This document shows positions 22,900 to 34,302 of a DNA stretch of 64,000 nucleotides, piece by piece (position 1 is the stretch's first letter; each line of letters starts with the position of its first letter). Made by a program: the position numbers and the translations under genes. The stretch is taken from NCBI RefSeq assembly GCF_019320115.1, contig NC_089591.1, positions 61,161,550-61,225,549 of the forward strand, written 5' to 3'. The DNA comes from Miscanthus floridulus. Taxonomy: Eukaryota; Streptophyta; Magnoliopsida; Poales; Poaceae. The notes under the pieces are model-generated. The model had not been told where the DNA came from. It made no database searches and worked only from the letters and a program-made list of their open reading frames with translations.

Positions 22900-25800
22900 T
22901 CACCTCTGACCCAGTCTCCACTCCCACTATAGGCTAGATGACATCTTCCCAGCGCATGTCTTCAGCCATGGACGAACAGCGAGCCTCCATCACCCACTGC
23001 GCGATGACCTACTCGGCAACCATCTGTGCATGTGGCAGCAAACTCTCCCCCAACACATGGATTTCGTCTACGCTCCACCCATCAATGTATCCTCTATAGA
23101 TCGCCGCGAAGTCTAGATCGGGGTGATGGGTCACCACCGAGGTCAGCACCCACATCATTCCATAGAACATACCATCGGAGATGAGCACTCGAACTTCATT
23201 CGGGGTGACAGGCGTACTGGTGCTCGGTCCTTACCCGAACACCTCAAAGACGACCACCTACATGATGTTGCAAATTTGGTCAAGCTCCCCCGTGAGAGCG
23301 CGTCGCTCCTTAGGGGACTGGGCTAGCGCCTCCACACCTCGACCGACCGCTGCTTTGACTGTCTCCAACTCTTGCTCTAGAGAGCCGATCTTTCCACCTA
23401 GTTCTGGAAGAAGACAACAAATTTAGAAGGAAAGGAAAGGAAAAATCAAGATATCAACTGAGGGCAAAACAGGTACATATCAAGGTGGGTGCTTTCGAGA
23501 ATAGAGAGCCCTTCCTCTTGCCATGTCACCCTCTTGAACAGTCGAGCATTCGACTCCTCTACCCTGAGCATCTGCCTCTGGAGCACAACCACTTCTTGTT
23601 CAGCATTTGATCGGGCCTTCCGCTCTACCTCTAGAGCCTCTAAGGACTTCTGAAGCGCCACCTCAGTCTCTACCAAGTGGACCTTCGCCGCATCAAGTTC
23701 TCGCTCAGCAGCAGTCGCCCGCTCGACCGCATGTAGCTCCACCACCCATGCTCCCGTCACCTCAGTCGCTTGGTCTTGGGACTCACAGTGGATGAACTCT
23801 AGCTGGTGCCTGAGCTCATTAACCTACCATGATGTCATTGCTTCTTACTCCATCCGACCATGCTCCTCCTAAAGAAATTGGGCTTTATGGATTGACATCA
23901 TCTCTAGATCCTGTGAGACAAGAAGCAGGCATGCTGAGACAACTATTGAAAGGCCAAGGAGTCAAGGACAACACCAAAAACATAGAGAACTTACCTCTGC
24001 AATGCGTGGCAGGTCATCTATCATGGCCTGATGGACAAGCTCAACCCTCCCCAAGGCCTCCTTGAGCCTCTCCTTGGTAAGGGTGAGATTAAACACCATC
24101 AATAGTCCTCTCTCCCTGAGCAGGTGCCAGAGCTTCACCTCCTCCTCATCACAAAGGATGAACTAGGCCATTCCCTCCTCGCCGGGGCAAGGCCACACCA
24201 GCTCGCGGGTCGCCCCCGACCCACTGGAAGATCAGCATCGTAGTATCATGCGACGACTAGATCATCACCAGCTCCCGGGATGTCGGGATGGTCGGCGGTT
24301 CCACCCTGGTATTGTCCTCGCCGGAGAAGGGGATGCCCACCGCCAGGACTCCACAGCTCACCGGCGGATGCACTACCTCCGGCCTAGTCGTGATTCTTCC
24401 CAACCCCTCTAGCTCTGACCAGGCAGGCGAACCGTGTGCTCCTCCACTAGGCAAGGCAGGGAGCCTGGTTTCCCCTCCTCTCCTCCTTCGCAAACTATTG
24501 GGGATCGCCGCCATCACAGCCACTACCGCTGTTTGCGTTCTCGTGACCACGTCAGGAAGACACAACCCCTAGTGGGGAAGGTCACCATCGCCACCAACCT
24601 GCTTCCCCCTCACTCATCATGACCCACTATAGGCTAGGTCTCCACTCTTCTCGCATGGGAGGCAGGGAGATTCCTAGTCCCATCAGCCCCTAGCTGCTGT
24701 CAAACAAGCGCAAGTTAGTCACACTCAAAAACTCAACTATGAGAACAAAATGGAGCATGAATGCATACCTAGATGAAAGCGACAGATCCCTAAAGCCTAG
24801 ACCAACTGACGATGGGCCCAACCAGACGAGGACCACTCGTGGGTCGAGACCCATGTCCCCTCGCATCGGTCGAGGGAGGGGCCAACCTGGCTAGTCCTCG
24901 ATCGGCCCACGAATGGGCTTTGACCGCCAGCTCATGGCAAAACCACCGGAACACCTAGTGGGGCATCCCCCCATTGGGGGTCATGCACACGCACCGACCC
25001 CAAAGATGTAGGGGAACAATCACGTCCCACAGACCGATCGATATGCTCCGCCATATTTAGAGCAGGGGGCACAAAGCTGACGATGCCTCCGAAGGGTGGG
25101 CAACCGCGCCTGCTTCACCTCTCGTTCAAGTGCGGTGTCTTCAGTCACAGCACGCTCCTCGACTCAGGAACATCACTGCCCATCTCCACAACATGCCCGC
25201 CGCCGACGAACACAGCCACAGGCTCACGATGCTCCACCGTGGTTACAACAGCGCCCCTGACTTCTTCATCCTCTGAGGTACTTGTGTCATCACCCATCTC
25301 CATGGGCTCCTCCGACTTGAGCTCTGCCTCCATGTCACTCTGGCTCTCGCCTTCTTGGACCCGCCGATTGATCTCCTCCTTATCAAACCTCCTCTAGGGC
25401 CTTTTTGGCTTTCTTCTTCTTCTTGGCAAGCGCCGCCTCCCTCTAGGCAGCATGCCGAGCCACACCTTCTAGCCCTCTTGGAAGATGCAGCTAGGATTTA
25501 TAGCCCGCAAGTCCCTTCAAAATGGGCAACTCGGAATCAATCAAAACATCAAAACAAGAAGGAAAAGGTCACAAAAAGGGGGGGCATACCAAATTGGATA
25601 GCTTCATGGCATGAAGGGGACCAAGCATCCCTTCGAGGGAGTCTTTATCCTTCAACTACAGCACCTGATCGAGACAACTCTAGACTTCATCCTTTGGCAA
25701 CTCCTTCATTGACACGCGGTCGGAATCCATCGGGCCGGAGTATTCCCACATCGGTCGTGTTCTTTCCACCAACGGGATGACCCAATGATAGAAGAAGGTA

Positions 25801-26430
25801 TAGAAGACCCGTAATCCATTGAGGCCATGCTGCACAAGCCTCTAAAGCTTAGTCTTGATAACCTCCAACTTAATCTGCCAACCAGCAGGGCCCCACAAAC
25901 CAGCTTTCCCTCCGCTCTAGCCTTTTTCCATTGAACATTGGGAATGACACTTCTATTGGGTTCCTGATGTAGAATCACTCACCATGCCACCCTGAGTTGG
26001 AGTCACAGGGGGAGTACGTAGGGTAGGGGACTGACAGCTTCAGCTTCTTCTGCAAAGCGAATCCCCCAACCGACGCAATTCTAGGCGGCTTCACCTTAGA
26101 CAGGGCTCGCCCGCTAAAGAACTACCGAAAGAGGTCCACGTGCGGCTCCATCCTAAGGAAGGCCTCGCAGATGGTGATGAAGCCGATGATATGCATTACC
26201 CCAGTCGGGTTGAGGTGCTGTAGCTCTAGACCCCACTCATTGAGGAGCCCACGCAAGAACCAGTGCGCGGGATACCCAAGCTCGCGCTCATGGAAGGTGA
26301 GGAAGGAGACGACCTCATTGGCCTAGGGTTGTGGAACAACTTCCCTTGGTGCAGGAGCCCTCCAATGCGCCACCTCCATCGATGGGAGCAACCCCTTCTC
26401 GACAAAGGCGGCCAGCACCTCCTCATCCAT
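22900..26430 (-). pseudogene. Antisense accessory gene, putative gypsy-type transposon protein (PF04195-like)
   Basis: On the minus strand a protein starts at ATG 26430 (MDEEVLAAFVEKGLLPS). It continues with FHERELGYPAHWFLRGLLNE, GLELQHLNPTGVMHIIGF and CEAFLRMEPHVDLF, which I recognise as the Putative gypsy type transposon family (PF04195). A weaker middle follows, then a coiled coil rich in Ala, Glu and Arg (23446-23760), and a C-terminus with IYRGYIDGWSVDEIHVLGE and AEDMRWEDV (about 23100-22940). Stops and probable introns break it up. Such genes are known between integrase and the 3' LTR of plant Tat-lineage elements. Its function is unknown; opposite orientation implies a separate promoter near 26.6 kb. 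Confidence 0.7.
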
Positions 26431-27590
26431 GTTGGAAGGCCTCTAGTTCAACATCGCACCTCGGATTTATGAACAAATCTGTGAGTTCTCCTCTCCCTCG
26501 CTCTACCCTCCTCTCTCCTAGAAACCGCTGCACACACGAACAGACTTGGCGAAAGGGAGGAAGGAGGAATAGCAGCTGTTGAAGGAAGGCAAAAGAATGG
26601 GATGAAAATCCTCTCCCTTCCCCTTATTTAATGCGGAAGAGCGTGTGGCGGCATGTGGCCCTAGCTGATGGGATGTGCTCTGCCTGACAAAATATCACCC
26701 GGATAGCGGGATGTGGCCTAGGCAAGGCCCACCACTATCACAACCTGGGCATGAGAAATAAGGCGTAACTGCACACAAGTGATCCTCCGCCTTCCTAGGT
26801 AGGATTTGGAAGGGCACACCAATAGAATCTCCATTGAGAAGAAGCCAATGGGTCACCCGAGTGGATCGGACGGCTCGAGCGGCTGCCGAGAGACAGGGAA
26901 GGAGCAACGGGATGCCTCATGCGGGTTATGCTGACCCCGTCATGAACGACGGACATAGATCCCATTCGGACATATCCGATAGGAGCTCCCTAGACCCATC
27001 ACTCGAGCCATCGAGGTAACCTTACCAAACCACCTTTTCTGTTTTCTAGTGCATAATCATTCATTCATCCATTCTGATGCATGCATTCATACATTCATCC
27101 CATGCATCCAAGCATTGCATATGCAGTTGTTGCATCACAACGCTTCGTGTTGCGTCATGAAGTGGTAGTCGCCTCATTCTATATGAGCGACGACCAACCA
27201 AGGTTCGAAGGCCAACCCGCAAAGGGCTCGAGGCTGCCTCGTGTCAAACAAAGCTAGGGGAGAAAATGCAGATGAGCCCTAGTGACCCTCGCCCGATCAG
27301 CTTAGAAGTGGACAGGGCCATCTTGACCTTCTCGTTTGATCCTGACCTCAAGCCATACCCTTAGAATCTCCATCGAGGGGAGGCCGGCGGGCCACCTAAG
27401 TCGGTCTCCAGAATGGCTCGGGCATCTGCCGGGAGATGGGTTAAGGAGCAGTGGAATGCCACATGAGGGCTATGCCAACCCCGTTATGAAATATGGACCC
27501 GGATTCCACTTGGACGTACCCATTATTAAGCTCACCGAGCGTGTCACTCGAGCCATCGAGGCAAGCGACGTTAGCTCAACCCCTCCGGTT
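26431..27590. other. Gypsy internal region, possible antisense promoter
   Basis: The minus strand has a TATA-like CATTAAATAAG near 26622-26632, about 195 bp upstream of the antisense ATG. The rest holds no recognisable gene. A short stretch near 27360-27500 partly repeats one at 26830-26960 (both contain GGGATGCCTCAT/GGAATGCCACAT-type text about 110 bp after CTCCAT). Confidence 0.35.
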
Positions 27591-27599
27591 GCGGATATC

Positions 27600-28400
27600 G
27601 TGGATGGAGTAATGCACGAAACTAGACCGGCCCCTCGGCCACGCCTGACACTTGGGTTGGCGCTCTATCTCGCCCGACCGATCGTGCCCAACATTTAGGG
27701 TTGGCGCCCGACACTGGGGTTGGCGCTATGTCTCGCCTGACCCCTTGGCAATGCCCGACACTTGGGGTTGGCACCCAACACTTGGGTTGGCGCTCCATCT
27801 CGCCCGACCCCTCGGCCTTGCCTGACACTGGGGTTGGTGCTCCGTCTCGCCCAACCCCTCGGCCAGGCCCAACACTTGGGGTTGGCGCCCGACACTTGGG
27901 TTGGCGCTCTGTCTCGCCCAACCCCTCGATCGCGCCCTACACTGGGGTTGACACTTCGTCTTGCCCGACACCTCGGCCGTGCCCGACACTTGGGGCTGGC
28001 GCCCGACACTTGGGTTGGCGCTCCATCTCACCTGACCCCTCGGCCACGCCCGACACTTAGGTTGGCACTCCGTCTCGCCTGACCCCTCGACCGCGCCCGA
28101 CACTTAGGTTGGCGCTCTGTCTCGCCTGACTACTCAGCCACGCCCAACACTTGGGGTTGGCGCCTGACACTTGGGTTGGCGCTCCATCTTGCCTGACCCC
28201 TTAGCCGCGCCCGACACTTGTGTTGGCGCTCCGTCTCGCCCGACCCCTCGGCTGCGCCCGACACTTGGGTTAGCGCTCCGTCTCGCCTGACCCCTCGGTC
28301 GCACCTGACACTTGGGTTGGCACTCTGTCTCGCCCGACCCCTCGGACGCGCCCGATACTTCGGGTTTACGCTCCGTCTCATTCGACGGCGACCCACGATC
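27600..28400 (+). repeat. Tandem array of ~47-bp GC-rich units before the 3' LTR
   Basis: Units of the type CCCGACACTTGGGTTGGCG followed by CTCCGTCTCGCCTGACCCCT repeat more than a dozen times at about 47 bp. Several units carry an added ~20-bp half copy with TTGGGGTTGGCGCC. Long overlapping ORFs in several frames are by-products of the repeat. Tandem arrays before the 3' LTR are common in plant Tat-lineage elements. Confidence 0.85.
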
Positions 28401-28466
28401 TTACACCCATCGGGTGCACTCATGAAATGAGTGTAAACAACCCCTTCACGACTTCACAGAAGTCCC

Positions 28467-28485
28467 AAAAGGGTTTGGGGGCTCC
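28467..28485 (+). other. Gypsy polypurine tract
   Basis: A purine-rich run AAAAGGGTTTGGGGGCTCC directly precedes the 3' LTR, the expected position of the plus-strand primer. Confidence 0.65.
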
Positions 28486-29525
28486 TGTCGGGTTCATAAA
28501 CCCGGGCTCCCCAATGGACCTGCTTCCCTGCAAAACTCAGCCCAGCAGGCGGCGTAGCGACAACGCGCGCCTCCTGGGCCAGCCTGATAGGCGGGGAGAA
28601 TGATCTGGTCCCCGACCAAAAGGCCTGACCAAGGTGGGGACATAGTTTGACTCCGACCTCCTTTTCTGACCGAGGATACGCCGGACCTCTGCTTACAGCT
28701 CTTCCCCGACCGACACGGTCGGGGCCGACTGGGAACGACCGACCAGGGACGCCCGCTCGGTGAGGGCCCGGGGATCAGGCAGAGCAGATAAGGTAAGGCA
28801 CTCAAGTCAACCTGCAATACCGAGGACCGTACCATGCCATACCCAGCGCACCTGCAGGGCGGTGCCACCAGGCCATGCCAGATAGGCACTATGCAACCTT
28901 CCAGGCGTGTCAGAACTCAAACAATATTGTAGGTGCCGACATTTGCCATACCAGGCGAACACGGTAGAGCCAGCCACATGCATCTAGACATAAACAGTAT
29001 TGTGGGCGCCGACGACCGTCTCGTACCCGACAGCGTGGGCAACAAGACTAGGTAGCACACATATACATTCTCTCTCTTTCTCTGACTTGTAAGAGCCCAT
29101 CCCCTTCGACTATAAAAGGGTATGAGCTCTCTCCCAAAAAGGGATCTGGCTATTCTGACTCTGGGCTCTCTGGCTCTCCTCAAAAAAGAGAACTTGAATA
29201 ACTCAATAGCTCTAGAACTCTAAAGCTACACAGAGCATACGCTCCAAAACTTAGCGCACGTTAGAGCCCCCGTCACTCTCGGCCCTTCGGTTCAGAGTCT
29301 GACCGGGCCTTTAACACCCCATTCATATTTCTACTCGTTTATAATCCCACAGCAAACTTCGAGCACCTGGGCTCAGGAATAAAGTCACCGACCGACTGAA
29401 ACTGGACGTAGGGCACGTTGCCTGAACCAGTATAAATCATGTGTCATTGAGTGCTAGGCCACATCCGATCATAATACATGGCAAAACTATAAATATTTAC
29501 TTGTTGGTCACTTTTCACACCGACA
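28486..29525 (+). repeat. Gypsy right (3') LTR
   Basis: It starts TGTCGGGTTCATAAA and ends CACACCGACA, and matches the 14849-15892 copy throughout with scattered substitutions and small indels. Confidence 0.88.
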
Positions 29526-29530
29526 CTTTG

Positions 29531-29545
29531 CATCCAAACAGGATC
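29531..29545. mobile_element. Right terminus of the interrupted Harbinger element
   Basis: CATCCAAACAGGATC followed by TAA resembles a Tourist/Harbinger terminal repeat (reverse complement GATCCTGTTTGGATG) with a TAA target. It resumes DNA that breaks off at 14843. The other terminus is not in the window, so this is inferred. Confidence 0.45.
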
Positions 29546-29617
29546 TAAACTGTGTGTATTATCAAAATAGTTTGACCGTCGTGCAACCATGGATATTGAT
29601 TCTAAAACAAAGCGTGA

Positions 29618-30370
29618 AAATATCATGGAGAAGAGAGGTTGTCATCTTGAATGGCTTTACCAAGAATTGTTGGGGAAATATTTATAATAGACTTTGGATA
29701 TGATTTTTTCCTACATTTTTCTGCTTATCTCCTTTATTTTTTTATCAGCAAAATTGTGAAACTTATGTGTGCGGCTATATAGAGGCGAGACTTTTTTCCA
29801 TTGTTCTAAAGAAAGGCTGTTGAAATGCATATATGTCCATTTAGTGAGATAGCCAGAACTGACATGCCAATATATGCCATGCCGCACCTATCCCTATCTA
29901 AGTTAAACTGTCAAATCGAATTCAGTTACATGACCTGATCAGGATGCTCTAGGGTCTATCTACAAAACCATTTTCACAGCAGCACACTTCTGTAAATATC
30001 AGGGAGAAGAGAGGTTGTCATCTTGAATGGCTTTACCAAGAATTGTTGGGGAAATATTTATAATAGACTTTGGATATGATTTTTTTCTATATTTTTCTGC
30101 TTATCTCCTTTATTTTTTATCGACAAATTGTGAAACTTATGTGTGCGGCTATATAGAGGGAAGACTTTTTTCCATTGTTCTAAAGAAAGGCTATTGAAAT
30201 GCATATACGTCCATTTAACGTCCATTTAGTGAGATAGCCAGAACTGACATGCCAATATATGCCATGCCGCCCCTATCCCTATCTAAGTTAAACTATCAAA
30301 TCGAATTCAGTTACATGACCTGATCAGGATGCTCTAGTCTATCTACAAAACCATTCTCACAGCAGCACAC
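29618..30370. repeat. Tandem duplication of a ~376-bp unit
   Basis: The text beginning AAATATCATGGAGAAGAGAG (29618) returns at 29994 as AAATATCAGGGAGAAGAGAG and remains near identical for the whole unit. The second copy ends near 30370. Copies differ by a few substitutions and short indels, such as an extra CGTCCATTTAA in copy two. No coding potential was recognised. Confidence 0.85.
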
Positions 30371-32572
30371 TTATGTAACTTTCCCATAATGTTTTCCATC
30401 ATCCATTATTTATCCACCGCGTGCACAGTAACGCCTTTGGACACGAGCGAGATAATTTGCTCGTCACGGGCGCGCTCTGGAGCGCCAAAAAGCCTGCCGG
30501 TCGACCGATCGAAACAGTGGCCGTTCCGGCGACTCGCGCGTCGTGTCGTCCACACGGCGACGACGACATGACAGTTCCGATGATGCCGCAACTGTGCCTG
30601 TGCTTTGCTTGCAACATGGCAGCCGAAAAACAGCAATCATTGACCCATGAGAGGGAAACCACGATCAAATCGATCGTCGCGTCGATTCGTTGGATGTATG
30701 CATGTAACCGGCCCCGGCCGGACGGAGGGCGGAGAGGAGCCAGTCGTACTCCCTGGGACGGGGACGGGGACGGGGACGAGGACTGCCGGGCGGTGGCGAG
30801 TGGACAGATGAGAGGAGCAGCTCGCGACAGAGCGGGGAAAGGAAAAGAGAGCAGCAGGGCTGCAGGGCCTAGGGGAAAGGGTTAGGTCGCAGCAGTGCTC
30901 TACGGCAGCCTAGCTCTAGACATATGGAAATGGTCGCACCGTTGTATCCCTGTAGACGATGGCGCATGGCCGGCCCCAACGAGCTTGCCATGCCAAGCAC
31001 CAGGGCTAGCTGTCGCCGCTGCAGCTCGTCGTGGCTCGTGGAGCAGATCAAGGACACGCTCGTCAGCACCCTGCTCGCCACCGCGCGCGGCAGTCGTCGT
31101 CGGGCACGTAATAAAGATACATTTCGCGCTTCTGCAAGCGCCAGATCGTGGAATCGTCGTCTATGTGGAAGTCCGCCCAGGACGCCGGCCAGCGACTCTA
31201 CCAGACCATACAATCGTGGCACTTGCGGCAAAGGTTGAGCTCGTCGACGAGGTATATAGGGGAAGGATGACGCTCAAGGTCGGCGCCTTTTTCTTCGCGA
31301 CCAAGTTGACCTCGGCTCGCGATCCGGCGCTGCTCGTACGTCTGTACTGGCGGCAGCGGCGGCTGGATCGGCCGAGGGCACGCCCACGGCGCAGTAGTCG
31401 TACTCGTAAGTCATATGGTCGTACGTCGTACTCGTGAGCGCCGGAGGGTGTGGCCGGAGCTCTTGGTAGTCGACTGCGGCGGAGCTCCAGTCGGGTGGTG
31501 GTCCTGGATCCAGGCTTTCGTCGAGCGAAAATGCGTGAAGCCAAATGCTAGCGACGAGCGACGAGAGGCCGCTGCTCTTTCCACCTGTCCTCGGCTCGGC
31601 AGCTCCTCCTCCAGCCCCCAGTCCCGCCCTTGTAATTGCGCCATACAGGCAGCAGCAGCAGCACCCTGCCATGCCTGCTTGTGCTCGCGGCTCGGCTCCC
31701 CAAACTGTCACCTCACGCGGCCCGGCGGCCCGCGCCCTTGACTGACTCCTTCTGTCTGGACCGCGCACAGGCTTTGGCAGCTGCAGCCTGCCAGTGCTCT
31801 GTCCCTGCGCCTGTTCCATTGCCTGCCGCGTCCTCGCCTGCCATGCACGCGCAACGAGATGCTACCTTGCTACTCGTTGTATGCATGGCGCCGTTGTATG
31901 CATGTGTAGAGCAACTGTCTTCTTGTCGTCGCGGGGTATGCGCGTGGTACTTTTCTGTGGGGATAGGCACTCATCTGTCATCACGGCGATTCACCAGTAG
32001 ACAGATGGGTTTTGGGGCCCTGGATATACAAGCTACTCCTTCGTCATCTAATTCTAAAGAGATTTACTACAAATTAAATATTAACTTTGGCTAAATTTAT
32101 AGAAAATGATATCATAACTTCAAGTACATGGTTATTTTTATCCTATTTTAGAAACAATTTATTATTTTTACCTAACCTTTTACTCATGCCCCGTTTAAGT
32201 GTCATGACAAGATGAAGTTGGAGTGCCATGTGCAATGGTGTGACAAATCTGCCATACAGTACGTATTAGCGATGTGTGCCGACGAGACGTGCTTCTGCCA
32301 TGTAATCAGTGTGACGCGACAGCGACTATCTCTAGCAATAGAGGGATTGGTGCGACAAGACCACTTCCACCTGACAAGTTCATGGCCCTCGATTATCCTC
32401 ACCAAGGTCATAACTGCACCCCCAGACGGGGCTAGGTCGGGCCAGTTTGTCTATGGCAGGTCCAATCTAGGGTTCATCATCCATTTGGCATACACGTCTT
32501 AGATGGATAGGCACGTAATCTAATTTGATTGTAACGGAATCGACAACTTAGTCGCTAGCTCTTAGGCGGGGG
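30371..32572. other. GC-rich unassigned region then AT-rich spacer
   Basis: From 30380 to about 32000 the DNA is GC-rich with many overlapping ORFs on both strands, including a three-fold GACGGG run near 30760. None shows a domain I recognise, so I do not call a gene. It may hold exons of an unknown gene or captured gene fragments. From 32030 to 32572 the DNA is AT-rich; CTCCTTCGTC at about 32036 hints at a damaged Stowaway end. Confidence 0.35.
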
Positions 32573-33015
32573 CACTACCGGAAACCGGCATTTTGCCGAG
32601 TGCCGGAAGCTTTGCCGAGTGTATTTTATCGGGCACTCGTCAAAGACGGCTTTGCCGAGTGTTTTTTCGGCACTCGGCAAAGATGGCTTTGCCGAGTGTT
32701 TTTTTTTTTTGCACTCGGCAAAGATGTATTTTGCCGAGTGCCATTTTTCGGCACTCGGCAAAATGCGTCTTTGCCGAGTGCCTTTTTTTCTGGCACTCGG
32801 CCGTCTTTGCCGAGTGTCTTTTTTGGCACTCGGCAAAGAGGCATTTTGCCGAGTGCCATTTTTTGGCACTCGGCAAAATGCGTCTTTACCGAGTGCTTTT
32901 TTTTTGCACTCGGCAAAGAGGTATTTTGCCGTGTGCTTTTTTATTTTTGCCCTCGGCAAATTATTTTTTCAAAGCAATTTTTGAGGCCCGAAATGAATTC
33001 AAATGAAAAACTTTT

Positions 33016-33259
33016 CAACTACAAAGTTGCATAACTTCTCAAGATCTACAAAGTTTATTTTGGTCATTTCTTCATTTGACAAAACGACAATAACGTTGTT
33101 CATAAAATCTACATCTCTCTCATATGTCTCATATTAGTTTCATGAAAGTAGAAGAGGGATATATAAGATTTGTGAATAATGTTACTATCACTATGTCGGA
33201 TGAACAAATGACCAAAATAAACTTTGTAGATCTTGAGAAGTTATGAAATTTTGTAGTTG
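33016..33259. repeat. Inverted repeat inside the CACTA element
   Basis: The 54-bp arm at 33016-33069 is nearly the reverse complement of 33206-33259; both hold AACTTCTCAAGATCTACAAA or its complement. The arms flank a 136-bp spacer. Related text with TTGTAGA and AAAAGTTATGAAACT recurs twice more at about 33375-33400 and 33520-33550, so the hairpin is part of a repeat family. Confidence 0.8.
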
Positions 33260-33671
33260 GCAACATTTTGATTTGAAATCATCTTGTCATGCAAAAACGG
33301 CGTTTGAATTTGAAAATTTTAAAATTTGAATTTTTCAAAAGACCTCGGATGGAAAAACTTCCTAAACAAAAATTGTAGACCTCCAAAAGTTATGAAACTA
33401 TGTAGTTGACAACTTTTTGATTTGAAATCATCTTATCATGCAAAACTACGTTTGAATCTCTCAAATTTAAAATTCGAATTTTTCAAACGACATCGGATGA
33501 AAAAAACTTCCTAAATGAAAATTGTAGATCTCGAAAAGTTATGAAACTTTATAGTTGACCACGTTTTGATTTGAATTCGTTTAGGGCCTCAAACAAGCAA
33601 TTTACTCTCGGTTTAGTATAATATATGAGGATAGATAATGGAATTTAGACACAAGTGACAGTGTAGTGCAG

Positions 33672-33717
33672 TGGTATAGCAGTAGACACGCGAGGGAGAG
33701 GTCGTGAGTTCGAATCC
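33672..33717 (+). other. tRNA-like Pol III promoter (A and B boxes) in the CACTA element
   Basis: TGGTATAGCAG at 33672-33682 fits the A-box consensus, and AGTTCGAATCC at 33707-33717 fits the B box except its first base. The 24-bp gap is slightly short for a tRNA. Flanking stems do not form a good tRNA, so this looks like a tRNA-derived remnant and not a tRNA gene. Confidence 0.5.
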
Positions 33718-34101
33718 TACCCGCCGCGTTAGCCGTGAACTTTGCGCAAAAAATGCAGCGACTTCGATGGACGGTGGCGCTGGACGGACGGGCGCTGGCC
33801 GGTGGCGGCCTTCCCCCAAAAAAAATTGCTATTATTTTTGGGGGTTTTTTTCGTATTTTCATTTTGCCGAGTGTAAATCTTTGCCGAGTGCTTTTCCGGC
33901 ACTCGGCAAAGGCTTTGCCGAGTGCCCGACAAAAAGCACTCGACAAAGGCTTCTTTGCCGAGTGCCCTTTGCCGAGTGCGACACTCGGCAAAGCCTTTGC
34001 CGAGTGTATTTCGGGCTTTGCCGAGTGCCGCAGACACTCGGCAAAGTGCCAGTTTCCCGTAGTGGCAGGAAGTATTTCCTAGTTATATTTCTCCTGTCTA
34101 A

Positions 34102-34302
34102 GGGCTTGTTTGGAACTGATCCACAAACTTCACCGAAGAGCAGCTCAAAAAAAAACTGAGAGTTCCTTTTTAGGTGCTCTACCAACTGAGTATTTTTTGC
34201 TCCACCTTTTTCTTGTAGCAAAGTTTGAGGAGTTGGATCTGTTTGGCTGAAAAATATAGAGCGAAGCTGAAAACATGGAGGAAAGCATTCCCAAACAGGC
34301 CC
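34102..34302. mobile_element. Tourist-like MITE (201 bp)
   Basis: Terminal inverted repeats start GGGCTTGTTTGGAA and, on the other end, GGGCCTGTTTGGGA. TAA occurs directly outside both ends (34099-34101 and 34303-34305), the target duplication of PIF/Harbinger elements. No coding capacity. Confidence 0.75.

Larger units (their letters stand above)
14849..29525 (+). mobile_element. Ty3/gypsy (Tat-like) LTR retrotransposon, full length but decayed
   Basis: Two similar LTRs of 1044 and 1040 bp flank an internal region of about 12.6 kb, with a primer-binding site, polypurine tract and exact CTTTG duplication. The order gag, protease, reverse transcriptase, RNase H, integrase on the plus strand is Ty3/gypsy. 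A long region between integrase and the 3' LTR with an extra antisense gene is typical of the Tat lineage. Every coding part carries stop codons, and the LTRs differ at many sites, so this insertion is not recent. It landed inside the Harbinger element. Confidence 0.9.
32573..34064. mobile_element. Non-autonomous CACTA element, TTTGCCGAGTGC family
   Basis: The left end reads CACTACCGGAAACCGGCA and the reverse complement of the right end reads CACTACGGGAAACTGGCA, 16 of 18 matching. Both sides have dense subterminal repeats TTTGCCGAGTGC in both orientations (32590-32960 and 33860-34050), which in CACTA elements are transposase-binding sites. The 3-bp flanks (GGG and GCA) do not match, so the target duplication is lost or one end is imprecise. 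It encodes no transposase. Confidence 0.85.

Noticed and set aside
27600..28400. Long overlapping ORFs of about 100-125 aa on both strands
   Set aside because: They follow the tandem repeat in every frame; no domain or start context supports a gene.
27600..28400. A CRISPR-like array
   Set aside because: Units are contiguous tandem copies without unique spacers, in a plant retrotransposon.
32555..33034. ORFs of 70-144 aa on both strands rich in LGK, RQR and AEC
   Set aside because: They are translations of the GCCGAGTGC subterminal repeats.
33661..33725. A true tRNA gene
   Set aside because: The T stem is imperfect and no acceptor stem pairs, so only promoter-like boxes are claimed.
33602..33991. 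ORF translating to GRIRTHDLSLA-type peptide
   Set aside because: This peptide is a familiar product of tRNA-like repeat DNA in grass genomes and not a real protein.
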